Below, in pieces: positions 26,601 to 61,656 of a stretch of DNA of 64,000 nt. The translations under genes were made by a program, and so were the position numbers. Numbering within the stretch: position 1 is the first letter of the stretch; every line of letters begins with the position of its first letter. The notes under the pieces are model-generated. The model was not told where the DNA came from, made no database searches, and was given only the letters and a program-made list of their open reading frames with translations. The stretch is from Brienomyrus brachyistius (lineage: Eukaryota; Chordata; Actinopteri; Osteoglossiformes; Mormyridae): assembly GCF_023856365.1 (NCBI RefSeq), contig NC_064539.1:19347019-19411018 (forward strand), read 5' to 3'.

Positions 26601-29004
26601 CTTAGTTCCCCAGATAAACTCTTTAATTACGATTATATTCTTATAACTTAATTCTCAAGGTTTCTTGATGAAGTACAGTCCTATTCAGATGTGAATAAAA
26701 TGAGCGTTCAAAACCTGGCTACCGTTTTTGGTCCGAACATCCTACGGCCAAAGATGGAGGACCCCCTAACGATTATGGAAGGTAAGTTTACAGATTCGCG
26801 AATGTCCTATGCATTTAAACTCACCTCAGTGGGAAAAAAAAAAGTTTGCTTTATTTTCCTCAGGGTGGTTTACCTGTGTGTTAACATTCATGGGGCTTCT
26901 ACAGGTACGGTACTGGTCCAGCAGCTGATGTCGGTTCTGATTGGGAGACACGACGTGCTGTTCCCAAAAGAGGAAGAGCACCAGACTGACCTGGAGGTGT
27001 GCAGCAACAACAATCAGGAGTCTGAGAAGATGCAAGCGGCAGGTCATCTGCAGAACGAGGAGAATAACAACAACACAGCAGCGGTACGGCAGTGCTCGTG
27101 GGAGACGCCTGAGTCGCAACAGAAGACCACAGCAGAGAATGGCTCTCCACCGCCCCTGGGAGGACCCCAATCGGGCAGTCCGATTCAATGCCTGACTGGA
27201 AAATTAGAGGTGTCTCGCAGCCCGCCTTTCGCGGTGAAGAAGAACCCGGCATTCAGTAAGGGCAGCGGCATAGTGACCAATGGCTCATTCAGCAGCAATA
27301 CCGCTGACGGCCACCGGGAGAAGAGTGAGACGCTGGCAGGTGGCGGCATTCCCCCCCGCCGCAGCAGCTCGCTAAAAGGCTGTGGTACTAAGATGGGCAC
27401 CAGCGGTGTTTCCAATGGCAGTATACGGCTTGGCGTTTCTAGCGCCGACACCGTTAACGGGACCCTGAATGGACGCGGCGGATTTTTGGTGGCTAATGGC
27501 TACGTCACCATGCGCGACAGCAAAACCAAAGACTGCCTGAGCGAGAAGACTGCCCAGCAGCACCGCCTGTCCACATATGACAATGTCCAGCAGCAGAACT
27601 CATCGAATAACAGCTGTGAGGACAAGCAGAGTGTGGACAGCGCCACCTGGTCCACCTCGTCCTGCGAGATATCCCTGCCGGACAACTCCAACTCCTGCTG
27701 GTCATCCAGCACCACTTGCCCAGAGCAGGACTTCTTCGTGACTCCGTACGACGAACCGGGGCTGTACGACCCCTCGCATGACGAACTCGGCCAGCTTGGG
27801 GAATTCGAGAGCAAAGCCAGCCGGCGGAATGCGGGCGGACGCAGCAGCCTCGTCACCAGCAGCAGTGACAACAGCGAGACATGTGCGGTGAATAACGGCC
27901 CAGGAAGTCATGCTGCTCTGCATAGCTTGGTGGGCAGCCTCAAGATGGAGATGCTGAAGCAGAAAACTGAGTATGAGGCCAAGATCAAGAGGTAAATCAC
28001 GGTTAACAAACATACTTTTACTGGCTTTCATGACTTTTCATCTTTCATTTATTGGATTCCAAATTAAATACACTAAAAATGTGTTTGTGTTTTGAGTGCC
28101 AATGTAATAGGGTTACGGAGATAGTGGTGTTCCTCCTTAAACATGGATATCTCTCCTTTATCTCTAGCTGATGTCTGTATAAGTTAGATGTAATGTTAAG
28201 TTGTAGTTCAGTTCAAATACCAAATCACCTTTGCAGCGTGGTCATTGATTCAAATCAGCTGTAAAATTCTCGGAGCTGGGTTTTAAATTTCATCTAAAAC
28301 ATGCTTTTTTATGCCATGTTGTGTAATATGATAATTAAGTGCTAACATTTACACTGCTTGTGCACGTGCTCGATTAAGTGTAAGTTTACTAATTACCACA
28401 ATTTAGTTTCGAGGCTTCATCGACTTGTTGGTGATGCTAGACTGAAAAGTAAATTGAATTTTTAAGACCATTACTGCATTATTTTTTTCCAGACATGACA
28501 CCAGAAAGTACATTGTGCATTGCTTTCAAAAATTCTTAGAAATGTAATTATTTTATCATATGGGAAATTATCATCAATATGTTAATTTATTTGCAATTTC
28601 CCATGTCAAGCATCGTAATGACTCACACTTAGGGACCTTCTTTGAAGCACCAGTACATATGAGTAGATAATGATGCAGAACAGAATGTCTGCATCTGCTG
28701 CCAGTTGTGGAAGGTTGCTCCAGTATCCGGAGACATTTCCTTCTCCTTCTCCTTCACCAGCCTGGAGCAGCATAATCTGCAGCTGGAGGCTGAGATGGTG
28801 AACCTCCACGAGGAGCTGGACCAGGAGCGAAAGAAGTACACCATGGTGGAGATTAAGCTGCGCAACGCTGAGAGGGCAAAGGAGGATGCTGAGAAGAGGA
28901 ATGAGATGCTGCAGAAGGAGATGGAACAGTTCTTTTCCACATTTGGGGAGCTGACAGCTGACCCACACAGGCCAGAAAGATCGAATACTGTCTGGATCCA
29001 GTGA
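3342..29004 (+). CDS. arhgap24: Rho GTPase-activating protein 24 (FilGAP), 3' eight coding exons, 5' end outside window
   Basis: Eight exons join in phase into 692 codons plus TGA. From memory the human protein (748 aa) has about 60 residues before the first one seen here, so the gene lacks only its first exon or exons. Domains (window residues): end of the PH domain 1-70 (the ETYLLMAS and [14 protein letters not shown] blocks); RhoGAP domain about 71-265 with [10 protein letters not shown]115 being the arginine finger; Ser/Asn-rich linker about 270-610 ([27 protein letters not shown]); coiled coil about 612-680; terminus ERSNTVWIQ. Known family role: Rac-directed GAP that binds filamin A and is controlled by ROCK phosphorylation, acting at the cell edge. 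ARHGAP22 and ARHGAP25 are the alternatives, but the linker and C-terminus fit ARHGAP24. The neighbouring mapk10, convergent as in human, supports the call. Confidence 0.95.
6390..7325 (+). pseudogene. Degenerate Tc1/mariner-family transposase
   Basis: Frames on the + strand carry ordered Tc1-type transposase fragments: [13 protein letters not shown] and [11 protein letters not shown] (DNA-binding region, 6570-6660), [10 protein letters not shown] (to 6714), GTVEVVMA and [20 protein letters not shown] (6910-7070), QQDSDP then [14 protein letters not shown] and [11 protein letters not shown] (7090-7240). The fragments lie in different frames with stops between them, so the gene is dead. I did not find convincing terminal inverted repeats. 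Confidence 0.75.
7380..7515 (-). mobile_element. tRNA-headed teleost repeat fragment
   Basis: Contains CCTGGAGCAATTGGGGTTAA, GTCTTACTCAAGGGCCCAA and GGTATGAACCAGCAACCTTC, phrases of a common fish repeat whose head resembles a tRNA. A shorter piece of the same type (gagcaaggcccttaacccc) lies at about 21657-21675. Confidence 0.5.
7845..7985 (+). mobile_element. SINE fragment
   Basis: Starts GTGCTCAGTGGTAGCAC, a tRNA-like A-box region, and continues with CAATGGACTTGCATCCTGTC as in other fish SINE copies. Degenerate. Confidence 0.4.
11100..11560. repeat. Possible degraded LINE-derived fragment
   Basis: The text around 11270-11380 (tcacagcctctgaggatcac, gcagatttgacgatgcc, tggtcttgtcccctttaatg) resembles a common fish repeat derived from a LINE 3' region. 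No readable protein remains. Uncertain. Confidence 0.25.
11592..11632. repeat. (CA)n microsatellite
   Basis: About 20 CA units with one interruption, joined to the start of the repeat at 11635. Confidence 0.9.
11635..11905 (+). repeat. Interspersed repeat of the 'gtggggaccgtcc' type
   Basis: Contains ATTCTTGTGGGGACCGTCCA, CCTTAACCATAAACAACCAA, CAAGACTTTTGCCATTTTTA and CCCTTGTGGGAACTGAAAAG, phrases I know from a widespread fish repeat often flanked by CA runs. Includes a poly-C tract at 11709-11728. I do not know its formal class. Confidence 0.55.
12905..13140 (-). mobile_element. SINE copy, inverted
   Basis: Reads CCAACCCGCTTATCGTACTG, GGTCCGGAGCCTATCCCAGA and ACATGGGGAGAACATGCAAA, ending at a tRNA-like B box seen inverted (TCTCGAACCCAGGTC). 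Truncated at the head end. Confidence 0.75.
13165..13225. repeat. TA-rich microsatellite
   Basis: Interrupted TATA runs just after the SINE copy. Confidence 0.7.
14450..14494. repeat. (GGAT)n microsatellite
   Basis: About eleven GGAT units. Resembles the GGAT tails of the SINEs in this window, but no SINE body precedes it. Confidence 0.9.
14678..14707. repeat. (CATCA)n pentanucleotide repeat
   Basis: Five to six ATCAC units followed by a SINE-like phrase (cacctccagggttagttcaaatcc). Confidence 0.85.
14865..15225 (-). mobile_element. SINE copy, inverted, diverged
   Basis: Shares GGTCCAGAGCCTATGGGC, GCAGGGAACAACCTAGGATG, GGGGAGAACATGTATACTCC and an inverted head (accagtgtgccacgtgtcgcc) with the family. 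Confidence 0.65.
15315..15400 (+). mobile_element. SINE 3'-end fragment
   Basis: Contains GGGCTGCCGGGGATAGGTGC and ACTAGATAACTGGTTGGATG, a degraded SINE 3' end. Confidence 0.5.
16574..16865 (+). mobile_element. SINE copy, nearly full length
   Basis: Head GGGGTGGCATGGGGGCGCAG and GGGTTTGATTCC (A and B box-like), then body GTCCAAAAGCATGC and end GCCCATTGTTTCCAAGATAG. Diverged from the younger copies. Confidence 0.7.
17040..17705 (+). repeat. Unclassified repeat with three ~170-185 bp tandem units
   Basis: Units begin near 17184, 17353 and 17538 with AAATAAGGGG (or aaataaggga) and share ATGAGTATCTGGTGCAAGTT, a G-run of varying length, GCATTCTGTGG and CTAGAATCTTTTCCTTATGG. A 130-bp leader (17040-17170) precedes them. 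The same parts occur inverted at 42240-42640. Confidence 0.85.
18005..18180 (+). mobile_element. SINE-like fragment
   Basis: Has GTAGCCTAACACCTCTGGTG and TGCTTGAGTCCCAC, a degraded tRNA-like head, followed by GTGTGTGTGGAGGTTGC. Confidence 0.35.
19830..19886. repeat. (TTA)n microsatellite
   Basis: About 19 uninterrupted TTA units. Confidence 0.95.
20649..20673. repeat. (TA)n microsatellite
   Basis: Twelve TA units after a short CT run. Confidence 0.9.
20998..21016. repeat. Poly-G tract
   Basis: Nineteen consecutive G, able to form G-quadruplexes in principle. Confidence 0.9.
21894..22016 (+). CDS. arhgap24: arhgap24 exon: end of PH domain
   Basis: The acceptor tctgcgcag ends at 21893 and the donor GGAG|gtcagt follows 22016. 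The 123 nt run phase 1 to phase 1 and encode [37 protein letters not shown]. This is the C-terminal helix of the PH domain. The internal Met of MTANHE corresponds to the start of a shorter human isoform, as I recall it. Confidence 0.96.
22017..23481. other. arhgap24 intron, mostly empty, one full SINE
   Basis: Contains one near-complete SINE (about 22970-23330) that ends 150 bases before the RhoGAP exon. The rest is AT-rich and shows no coding signal. Confidence 0.75.
22970..23330 (+). mobile_element. Full-length tRNA-derived SINE with GGAT tail
   Basis: Head GGTATGGTGGTGCAGTGATT and GGGTTTGAGTCCC match polymerase III A and B boxes. Body phrases: GCATGTTCTCCCCATGTCAT, CCACAGTCCAAAAACATGCT, CCCTGCGATGGGCTGGCCCC. 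Ends GGAAAATGGATGGATGG. One of the two best copies, so useful as the family reference. Confidence 0.88.
23482..23689 (+). CDS. arhgap24: arhgap24 exon: RhoGAP domain with arginine finger
   Basis: The acceptor cttgtctcag ends at 23481 and the donor GACAG|gtatga follows 23689. The 208 nt run from phase 1 to phase 2. It encodes [33 protein letters not shown] and [19 protein letters not shown]. The Arg in GLFRLPG is the catalytic arginine finger that enters the GTPase active site. This is the most diagnostic RhoGAP exon. Confidence 0.97.
23690..25226. other. arhgap24 intron
   Basis: Carries an inverted SINE copy (about 23925-24165). Nothing recognisable lies in 24170-25220. Confidence 0.75.
23925..24165 (-). 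mobile_element. SINE copy, inverted
   Basis: Contains GGATGGGGTGCCAACCCATT, GTTTTTGGACTGTGGGGGGA and the inverted head GTGCTAACCACTGCACCACC. Together with the + copy at 22970-23330 it flanks the RhoGAP exon at 23482-23689 as an inverted pair. Confidence 0.78.
25227..25359 (+). CDS. arhgap24: arhgap24 exon: RhoGAP core
   Basis: It encodes [31 protein letters not shown] and LLGREEES, the [14 protein letters not shown] block that lines the GAP pocket. The donor ATCT|gtaagt follows 25359. The acceptor is a tandem cagcag, so 25224 is an alternative first base that would add one serine. 25227 is preferred because it keeps the human length (FDSNTD). Confidence 0.94.
25400..25458. repeat. CTGT/CTAT tetranucleotide repeat
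   Basis: Mixed CTGT and CTAT units, 40 bases after an arhgap24 donor site. Confidence 0.9.
25555..25660 (+). mobile_element. SINE middle fragment
   Basis: Reads TTCTCCACGTGCTCCAGGTT and CCTGCCGCAGTCGTGCAAAA, a diverged part of the SINE body. Confidence 0.35.
25955..26220 (-). mobile_element. Degraded SINE copy, inverted
   Basis: Weak matches: 'caggattccaatccatcatag', 'aaacatggggagaattccgt'. Confidence 0.35.
26455..26528 (+). CDS. arhgap24: arhgap24 exon: RhoGAP helix
   Basis: The acceptor cacttaaag ends at 26454 and the donor GCAG|gtatgg follows 26528. The 74 nt (phase 0 to 2) encode [20 protein letters not shown] and KYIC. The motif LP..NYNLLKY(I/L) is standard in RhoGAP domains. Confidence 0.95.
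26660..26781 (+). CDS. arhgap24: arhgap24 exon: RhoGAP C-terminal part
   Basis: The acceptor tctcaag ends at 26659 and the donor GGAAG|gtaagt follows 26781. The 122 nt (phase 2 to 1) encode [20 protein letters not shown] and [10 protein letters not shown]. The block NKMS.QNLA.VFGPN(I/L)LRP is a hallmark of RhoGAP domains and contains the conserved Asn. The human residue at SYSG is Asp here. Confidence 0.96.
26905..27991 (+). CDS. arhgap24: arhgap24 large exon: end of RhoGAP plus Ser/Asn-rich linker
   Basis: This 1087-nt exon follows the acceptor cttctacag (26904) and ends at AAGAG|gtaaat. It encodes [16 protein letters not shown] (last RhoGAP helix), then a disordered linker rich in Ser, Asn and Gly. 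Recognisable ARHGAP24 islands include [82 protein letters not shown] and [10 protein letters not shown]. The linker is known in human to carry ROCK phosphorylation sites and to precede the filamin-binding region. The exon shares its frame with the preceding 123-nt intron, which has no stop codon. Confidence 0.95.
27992..28760. other. Last arhgap24 intron
   Basis: A 769-base AT-rich intron without recognisable repeats. Its 3' end has a good pyrimidine tract (ttccttctccttctccttcac) before the final acceptor. Confidence 0.75.
28761..29004 (+). CDS. arhgap24: arhgap24 last coding exon: coiled coil and C-terminus
   Basis: The acceptor ccttcaccag ends at 28760. The codon for Ser is split (AG from the previous exon, C here). 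The exon encodes [58 protein letters not shown], then [10 protein letters not shown] and ERSNTVWIQ before TGA at 29002-29004. The heptad-rich stretch is the coiled coil used in this family for homodimerisation. The terminal NTVWIQ is nearly identical to human ARHGAP24 (NTIWIQ). Confidence 0.97.
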
Positions 29005-29275
29005 AGGACCCCCTTATGAATCTAACTCTCCCATTGGTGGTAATGCAGAGGGTGGCCGGTCCCCTGACAGGGAGTAACTAGCACTCTCCTTTCATGAACT
29101 CCTGAAGGAAGACAACCTATATAAGTGGGTTGTGCTATAATTCGTTAATGTGACCTTGTCCACCAATGTTAAATGTTATCCTGTACCTGGGTGTGTGTAT
29201 ATAGAGGACAGAGATGTTTATATATTCAAGAAAAATATATTTGTAAAAATAAACTAAAATGTTTTTTTTCTGAAT
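29005..29275 (+). other. arhgap24: arhgap24 3'UTR (proposed)
   Basis: The region runs from the stop codon to the first consensus poly(A) signal AATAAA at 29248-29253. A T-run (gtttttttt, about 29262-29270) follows and could be the downstream U-rich element. Longer UTR forms cannot be excluded because AT-rich sequence continues. The boundary is inferred, not observed. Confidence 0.55.
29248..29253 (+). terminator. Poly(A) signal AATAAA for arhgap24
   Basis: A canonical hexamer 244 bases after the arhgap24 stop codon, followed at about 10 bases by a run of T. Position and order fit a cleavage site near 29265-29275. Confidence 0.6.
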
Positions 29276-31509
29276 GATGAATGTATTGCATTATTTTAGT
29301 ATGGATTTTCCTTGCACTTACTTGTGTTTTTTATTTTTTATTTTTTATTGTGGTACGGCATGTATTTGTGTATCGTGCTACTTATTTTTACATGTGCTGT
29401 ATCTTAATTTAAATAACGTTCTGCTATTCTTCATGTGTAACTAGACTTTTCCTATGACCAAAATGAAAAGATATATTTTATAAAATATTCTAAATATCAT
29501 ATTCAATATTAACAGTTTTAATTAGATATAAACTATATTAATTATATTTACTTAGTTATAATTTGTTCTAACCTATACTTTTCCATTGTCTGTGAATGTT
29601 TTAAGTTATTGATGGTATTTATTTTTTAACAATTTTGTTTTTGTTCCCAGTTCAAGTATACATGGCAACAACATCCTTGAGTAGACGCATTATTCCAAAT
29701 GATTTTTAATAGTGGTAAATTTCATTTCTTTATCACATGATTATTAATACAAGCCAAACGTTTTTTTTCCCAATTATATGCAATTTGCCAGCTGTTACAC
29801 CCTATGCTGCTGACCCTGTATGGCTCCTTGTAATCTAATCTGGATCGAGGGGCATGAAGATTTAGAGCTAGGATTGGTTATGAGTTTTACATGTGCATTT
29901 GCGGGGCTGTTTTTAACCTGTGTTTTGTCTCTGACTCTATGTCCTGTTTCCCAGAAGTTCACAGCTGTTCTTTAGCGCTTGTCAGGAGGCTTCTTATGTG
30001 TTTTCTTGTTTTTGTACTTCAGCCCCATTTCCAAGTCACCGTTTCCTGGTTCCTGTCCTTTGTTTCTCCCTGGAGTCTCGCATTCAATCAGCTGGCTACT
30101 TATTTCCTGTGTTGTACTGTCCAAAAGTCTTGGGAGCCATTGGGAGGGACAGTGTTATTTTACAGTAGTTTTACAAGTAGAATTGTATACGTTTTTGATT
30201 GATAAATACGGCTTACATATTTCATATTAGTAGTGATGGTTTTGTCTTAGAATATACATTTACATTTACAGCAGTTGGCAGACGCCCTTAGCCAGAGCGA
30301 CTTACATAAGTGCTTTAAGACTCTGCAATGAATATGCAATTAGTATTCACATAAAACTATACATTATGGAATGTGAGCATCGTCAGTGATGCATACCTTA
30401 CACGTGATAAATTACTTTATATAACAGAAATCAAGAAAATGATAACAGGACCATTAACTTCTATATAGCTGCTGTTTCTGCATTCTTCTGCTGAATGTCA
30501 GATTTGCACGTATTTGCTGTGTCAGATATATACCGGGAAAGAGTGATGTGTGTGATGTCAAGATAGAACAATATTGTCACACCTTCACTTACTGCAGTCT
30601 CGTCCATATTGCGATTACCTTGCCTGGGTAATCTGCGTCCCGATTGCTGTTTAGACATTTAAATCCCTGTGCCTCTGACACAGATGCGAAGTCGCATTTC
30701 TCTCTCGCAAGTTGTAGCGTGATTTGTGGAATCCTGTATATGACGTACTGCTTGAAAGCTATGATTCTGGGTCACCCTTTGTTACTGCATTTACATCTGA
30801 TCGACTTTCGCCCCCCCTGCACAGTTCTAATTGTGGGACTCTAAGAAATAAAACACTGTACCTGACTCCCTACCATTTATTAATTTTTCCAGTTGTACAC
30901 ATATATATTGCCCTTAGCTGTCACCCTAGTAAGAAAGAGTTCTAGGTTTCAGAAATGTCACAGTGCGTACAGTGCTGCAGTTATCAAGAAAGATATATTT
31001 TCTCTGCCCAAAACTTTGCTTGACCGCTTCTTTTCATTGAAATTCATTTCAGTTTAAGGATCCTGCGTATTACAACTTACTAATTTTGCATCAGGAACTT
31101 AGAATGTTCTGGAAAGCAGCTCCCAAAAAGGAATCAGAGAAAAAAAACCTTTTGCATTCCATATTTCCCACCATTAAATAATGAGCCTTAACATAAAATG
31201 ATGACTTAATATGTGTGTCAAAAAAGAAAAGTATGTCATTTGCATATATTTGTGAATTACCCATCTAACTTCTGGAGCCTTTCCCAGACTGCACAGGGCA
31301 TAAGGCTGGGGTACAGCCTGCATCGGGTGATTTTGGAAATTATCAACAAAAAAAATCAAAAAAAAAATCACAACAATAAATTATTCACCTATTAACATGT
31401 AAGAACTGTAAAGAAAAATAAGTATAATTTCTTTATGGCAATGATTAAATGCATTTAAACTTTGGAAAAAAACTTGACGAGGCATTAAAAACACACACTG
31501 CTCCCAAGG
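29276..31509. other. Intergenic interval between convergent genes
   Basis: About 2.2 kb between the proposed 3' ends. It contains one common teleost repeat fragment (30252-30345). No credible ORF; the 103-codon ORF at 29891-30202 has no family resemblance. Confidence 0.6.
30252..30345 (-). repeat. Common teleost interspersed repeat end
   Basis: Reads TTTACATTTACAGCAGTTGG, CAGACGCCCTTAGCCAGAGC and GACTTACATAAGTGCTTTA, a phrase found many times in fish genomes. The reverse complement of its core appears at 40920-40960. Strand given by comparison with that copy. Confidence 0.65.
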
Positions 31510-31531
31510 TCAAAGATTTTGTTTATTTTTC

Positions 31532-31537
31532 AGTCAC
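31532..31537 (-). terminator. Distal poly(A) signal for mapk10
   Basis: Reads AATAAA on the - strand. About 35-45 bases further on the same strand lies CAGTGTGTGTTTTT, a good GT/T-rich downstream element. Together they resemble a strong mammalian-type poly(A) site. Confidence 0.45.
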
Positions 31538-34500
31538 AGACATATATCTATTTTACTTATACAGTACCTTTAAAATTCTGAGTGTATAACAGTTTTCAGT
31601 TGTTGTTTTTAGCCATTTGTTTTCTTCCATTTAGTTATGGGATCCAAACACTCGCCTGGAGCTGAATATCTGACTACCATCAGACTTGACAAAGCATCGT
31701 GGCATGAACCACAGGCAGAGATTTCAATGCAACATTAACAGAATGGCCTTTCCACAATACAAAATGAGCAGAGTGAAAAAAGAACAGGAAAAAATATCAA
31801 CATAATTTGACACTATTGTATTAACATTTATTTTCTCTGCGAGAAAAAAATTGTTTTACCCTCTGTTAAGAATTTTATTGCACCTTTGTGTATTTTTGAA
31901 AAAAATTAATTATTGTAACTAGTGCTTCATATATTGCTGTATGGTGAGTATAGAGAGAATGGCCTTGTTTACACTAAATCAATCCTGCCAGTTAAAAATG
32001 CTTTGATGCTGAGGTTTGACATATGATCTCTGATGTGATATTAAATTCATTTACTTAGTGAGAACTATATACAAAATGGCCGGGATTATAGTTCAAGCAA
32101 TACAAACAAGAGCTTTCTATAGTATACTTATGATTGAACTGGCTGTCTTAAAGTATACAAGTACATATGATTTTGTTATGAATTACTAACCAGACTAGTA
32201 AAAGAATGTCATTTGTTTCACACTTAAGGCCACTCCTGTGTGCTTCCTGCTCGAGCTTTTATTTTCAGTCTGTGGTGCTTAAATTACACAACAATAGGTT
32301 TCTCAATCTAATGTCAAAATACTGCATGTCTTTTTTATTCCCGCTACCGGGCTGCAGTATTTGCGTACTGTTGTAAACCACTACAATAAATTTGGACAAC
32401 AGTACTTATGAACATTTAAAAGTGAACTCCTTCAAATGAGTTAAGAAACTCAAAAGCTACAATTTCAATTGTCGAAAAACACAGATGAACATACACACAA
32501 AAATATATAATTAGCCCAGGGCTTTACAGACATTTGCCCTGGTTATTATAATATACGGCATCAAATTTCATTCCTTGGTACGTCTATTTTGTAGAATGCT
32601 GGGTTGGGATAAAGATGGTCCAAACTCCAGTTTAATTATGCATGTGAAGTGTGAATTATCTGAAAGGGAATTTTAATCTAAGAAACACATTTTCCAAAAG
32701 CACTTCAGTCAACGTTAGGGAAAACATCTGGAAAATATATTTTTAAGAAAAAATAAATAAAAAAAAAACAACCTTCCATATTGTAAAGCAGTCCCTATAT
32801 AACTAGCTATGTTGCTAAAAAGTTGAAACCTGTTAATGAAATCTGTACTTTCTTGAGACGCGTATTTCGCCAGTTAAAAACTTTCCATATAAAATATACA
32901 ACAGCACATTACACTCAACAGTGAATTTCAGTTCTAACTTAAATCAATGACAGTAATCACACATAATCAAAATGAAATGATTACAAGGTTTAAATGTGTG
33001 AAGACCCCTCTTATCCCTCTTTCAAGATCTCTTCCAGTTCCTACAGATAAAGGCCTGTCAGCGCTTTGAAACTTCTGATTAACCCCCGATTGTTCTTTCA
33101 AACATAGACCATCTGTATTTTGCACTATACTGGTTACAAATTTCTTTGTATGACTCTCCATATACTGTAATCCCTCTGTTAGTGTTTCTTTTGAATTATG
33201 AAAATATTATCTACATTGTCATTGTAAAGTTATACAATGTTTCAGCTGTTTTCCATGCAAAATTGCTATAGAAGGTAATGGACAGTTACTTTAAAAGCAG
33301 GACTGAAATGATAAAGCGGAACAAATGAGCGAAAAACCTGAGCTGTTCACCTCACCAACCCATCAGCACTGACTATCCCCTTGCCTGAATTTACATAAAT
33401 AGAAATGAACTATTATATTAGAATTATTGACTGTGAGCATCATAATCATATTATGAACTTAATCATCCAACTGGTTAGAAACAGAAATGATGTTTTGTGT
33501 TGGGAAATTACATATCAATCAAATATTAATTCTGTGTCAGCCCATTTAGTGAGGCTACAACAATATGAGTAAGAGCTTCTCTGATTATATCAAGCTAAAG
33601 ATTATTTTATGTACAACTGATCGCGTTTTTTTTCATTTTGTTTCACTTTTTTAGTGCCTACCTGTGATTGTCACTAGTGAAAACGTTATTAATTTACATA
33701 TGTGATGCTTACTGATTCCAATAAAGGCAAAACATTATTACAAATTTTGAATCCAGCAGAAGAGGGTAATTTTGTATTATGTACAGGCAAAAATGTTGCA
33801 TTTTGTACGAAAGAAACAAGTTCATGTATTTTTGTTCAGGACTACAATAATCTAACTTGATTGTCAAAAAAGCCAACGAACAAATCGACAAAACAAAGTT
33901 TTGCACCATATAAGTCTGAAATCCATCTTCCCAAATCAAAGCTAATACTTTAATGATATTTTCATTCTATATTTCCAGATGAGTTTTAAAAGCATCACAT
34001 TCTGATGAAGTTCTGAGCAGCTAATTATTTCCTTTTAAGATTATTTCATGTCAAGGAACTCTGAGACGTTCCCGAAATACACATAATCAATATGCAGTGA
34101 AAAAGACTGAACTGTCATGAAACTGATCAACAATATGGTATAAAAATGGTCATTTTTAAAAGATAATCAGCCCAGCTGCAACTGAGAAACCTCTCCCAAA
34201 CTATTTATCCAGTACAGGGTGATGTATCTGTAATTATCTGATAATGATCCTTTCTAATCAAGAACATGTCACGAGCTGAACCAAATTAAGTCCCTCTGTT
34301 TGATTTAGATTCAGAAACTAACATCAATAAATAACTGGGCTGATTTCTTACAAAGTAAGAAAAGACACTAATAACATAAACATTCATTCACTATGAGAAA
34401 TTATATTAAAAAGAAAAACATTAAACACAAAATGGAATATGACAAAGAAAAGAACAACAAATCAATGACAGTGGAAAGCCTCACCCTGCACAGAGCTTCC

Positions 34501-36029
34501 GAGAATCAGTATGTCGTTAATTTCAGTGTTCGGCAGAAATCCAAAACAAGATCCATTAGGAATAAGTGTTTTCATCCCTTTATTAAAAATATTCAATAAT
34601 ACACTCATAAAATACCCATAAATTATATCTATGTATCTGAAATCATACAACTGAAGTATACTGCCAAGACCCCAAATTAAAATTACTTACACATTTCGAT
34701 TATGACTATTACCCATTATTATACATAAGATTATCATAACACAAACAGAGAGTGTACTTAGATGCTGATGGAATAGTCTACACTAAGACAAAAATACTAT
34801 GATTAAATGCAAAGGTAGTATGTCTATTCTGTAGGTGCGGGTATCAATTCACAGAATGTACCAATGACAAGAGAGAGCGGTAAACTGCCATTGTTGAAGT
34901 TGACAGAGGTTTAATATATGACTCTCGTGTGATTTCAACTTTCGGGTTTCAGGCTCAAGTCTTGTCTTTGATACAATGTTGCCTTTGTATTTGGGATGAA
35001 CATTTTCAAAGGCACTAGCCAAATTCAGATGTAAATAAATACAAAAATAATAAGACCAACAAACAAAAATATCAATAGAATTCTGGTCGTGTGCGGTCAG
35101 TATACTCTATTTGTATCCGTTTCAACAGACTACTAGCTACAAAAATAAATGAGATGGATTCAAAAACTTTTTTGACCTGATTTAGTTTTATCATCACTCA
35201 TTTATCCACAGAGGACGACCCGACGTCCAAACCACTTCTGTTTCTAACCACAGGCATATATATGCCACATCTGCCTCATGTCATAATGCGATGGCATGCG
35301 GCGCAGCAGTGCAGTGATGCGGAGGAATGCGTGTTACAAAACCAAAAGCTATAAACCAAGGAATGAGCTCAGCGACAACAGTGACAGTAAATTCACCTTC
35401 GCTTCCTGTAGCTAACGATCCGATTTTACGATTCCAGCGTTTGTGACGCAGCTCGATACATTTTTTTCCCCCTTTTTTTCTTAACTGGTATATAAACAAA
35501 ATTCTTTGTACTTACTTCTCATAACTCGCATTTTTATAATCATGCAGAACTACAGGCAAAGGGAAACAAAGGTCAAAGGGGTTGTGCGGCAAGGTGTGTT
35601 AGAGGTCCTCATACTGGCCGTTAGTCCCGCCCAGTGTTACATATATACAAAATAAGATGGGCACTGTACAAGCATTCCCCTGAAGAATCACAGACAAGCA
35701 AGCCAATCTGCTCTTAGATCCAATCTGTAAGATTAGAAATTAGTACTACTATAACTTTGGGGAATTGAGGGGAGGTTTGTTTTTCTTGTTTTGTTTTTTA
35801 AAATAATTAACACAAAGACCCACCTTGCCACACACACACCGTACCACAAAAAGCTTGCAGGGCATTGCTTATCAGCCAGTAAATTTACACTATACAGAAT
35901 GGTGTCTGTCTAACTTTAATGCCATATGAAGGGAGATACAAGCAAAGCTATTATAAGTTTATAAATATACATTTCAGCATGTGTTTTTACGTAGTACTTA
36001 GAATGAAAATGCAGGCTTTTGTTTGATCT

Positions 36030-36035
36030 TTTATT
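36030..36035 (-). terminator. Proximal poly(A) signal candidate for mapk10
   Basis: Reads AATAAA on the - strand, about 92 bases after the stop codon. No clear GT-rich element follows, so it is weaker than the distal candidate. Confidence 0.3.
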
Positions 36036-36126
36036 TTTTCTGCTTCCTCATCGTTTTCGTCATTGTTTAGATTTCTGATGCACTTTACCTTCTAAAGAAC
36101 ATCGGGTGACGCAGGCAGGCGGCTAG

Positions 36127-61656
<25,530 letters not shown>

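Larger units (their letters stand above)
31510..36126 (-). other. mapk10: mapk10 3'UTR (proposed, long form)
   Basis: About 4.6 kb of AT-rich sequence after the mapk10 stop that carries none of the interspersed repeats common elsewhere in the window, which suggests transcribed, constrained sequence. On the - strand it ends at an AATAAA (31532-31537) followed by a GT-rich stretch. An earlier AATAAA at 36030-36035 on the - strand could give a short UTR. The extent is inferred from signals only. Confidence 0.45.
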
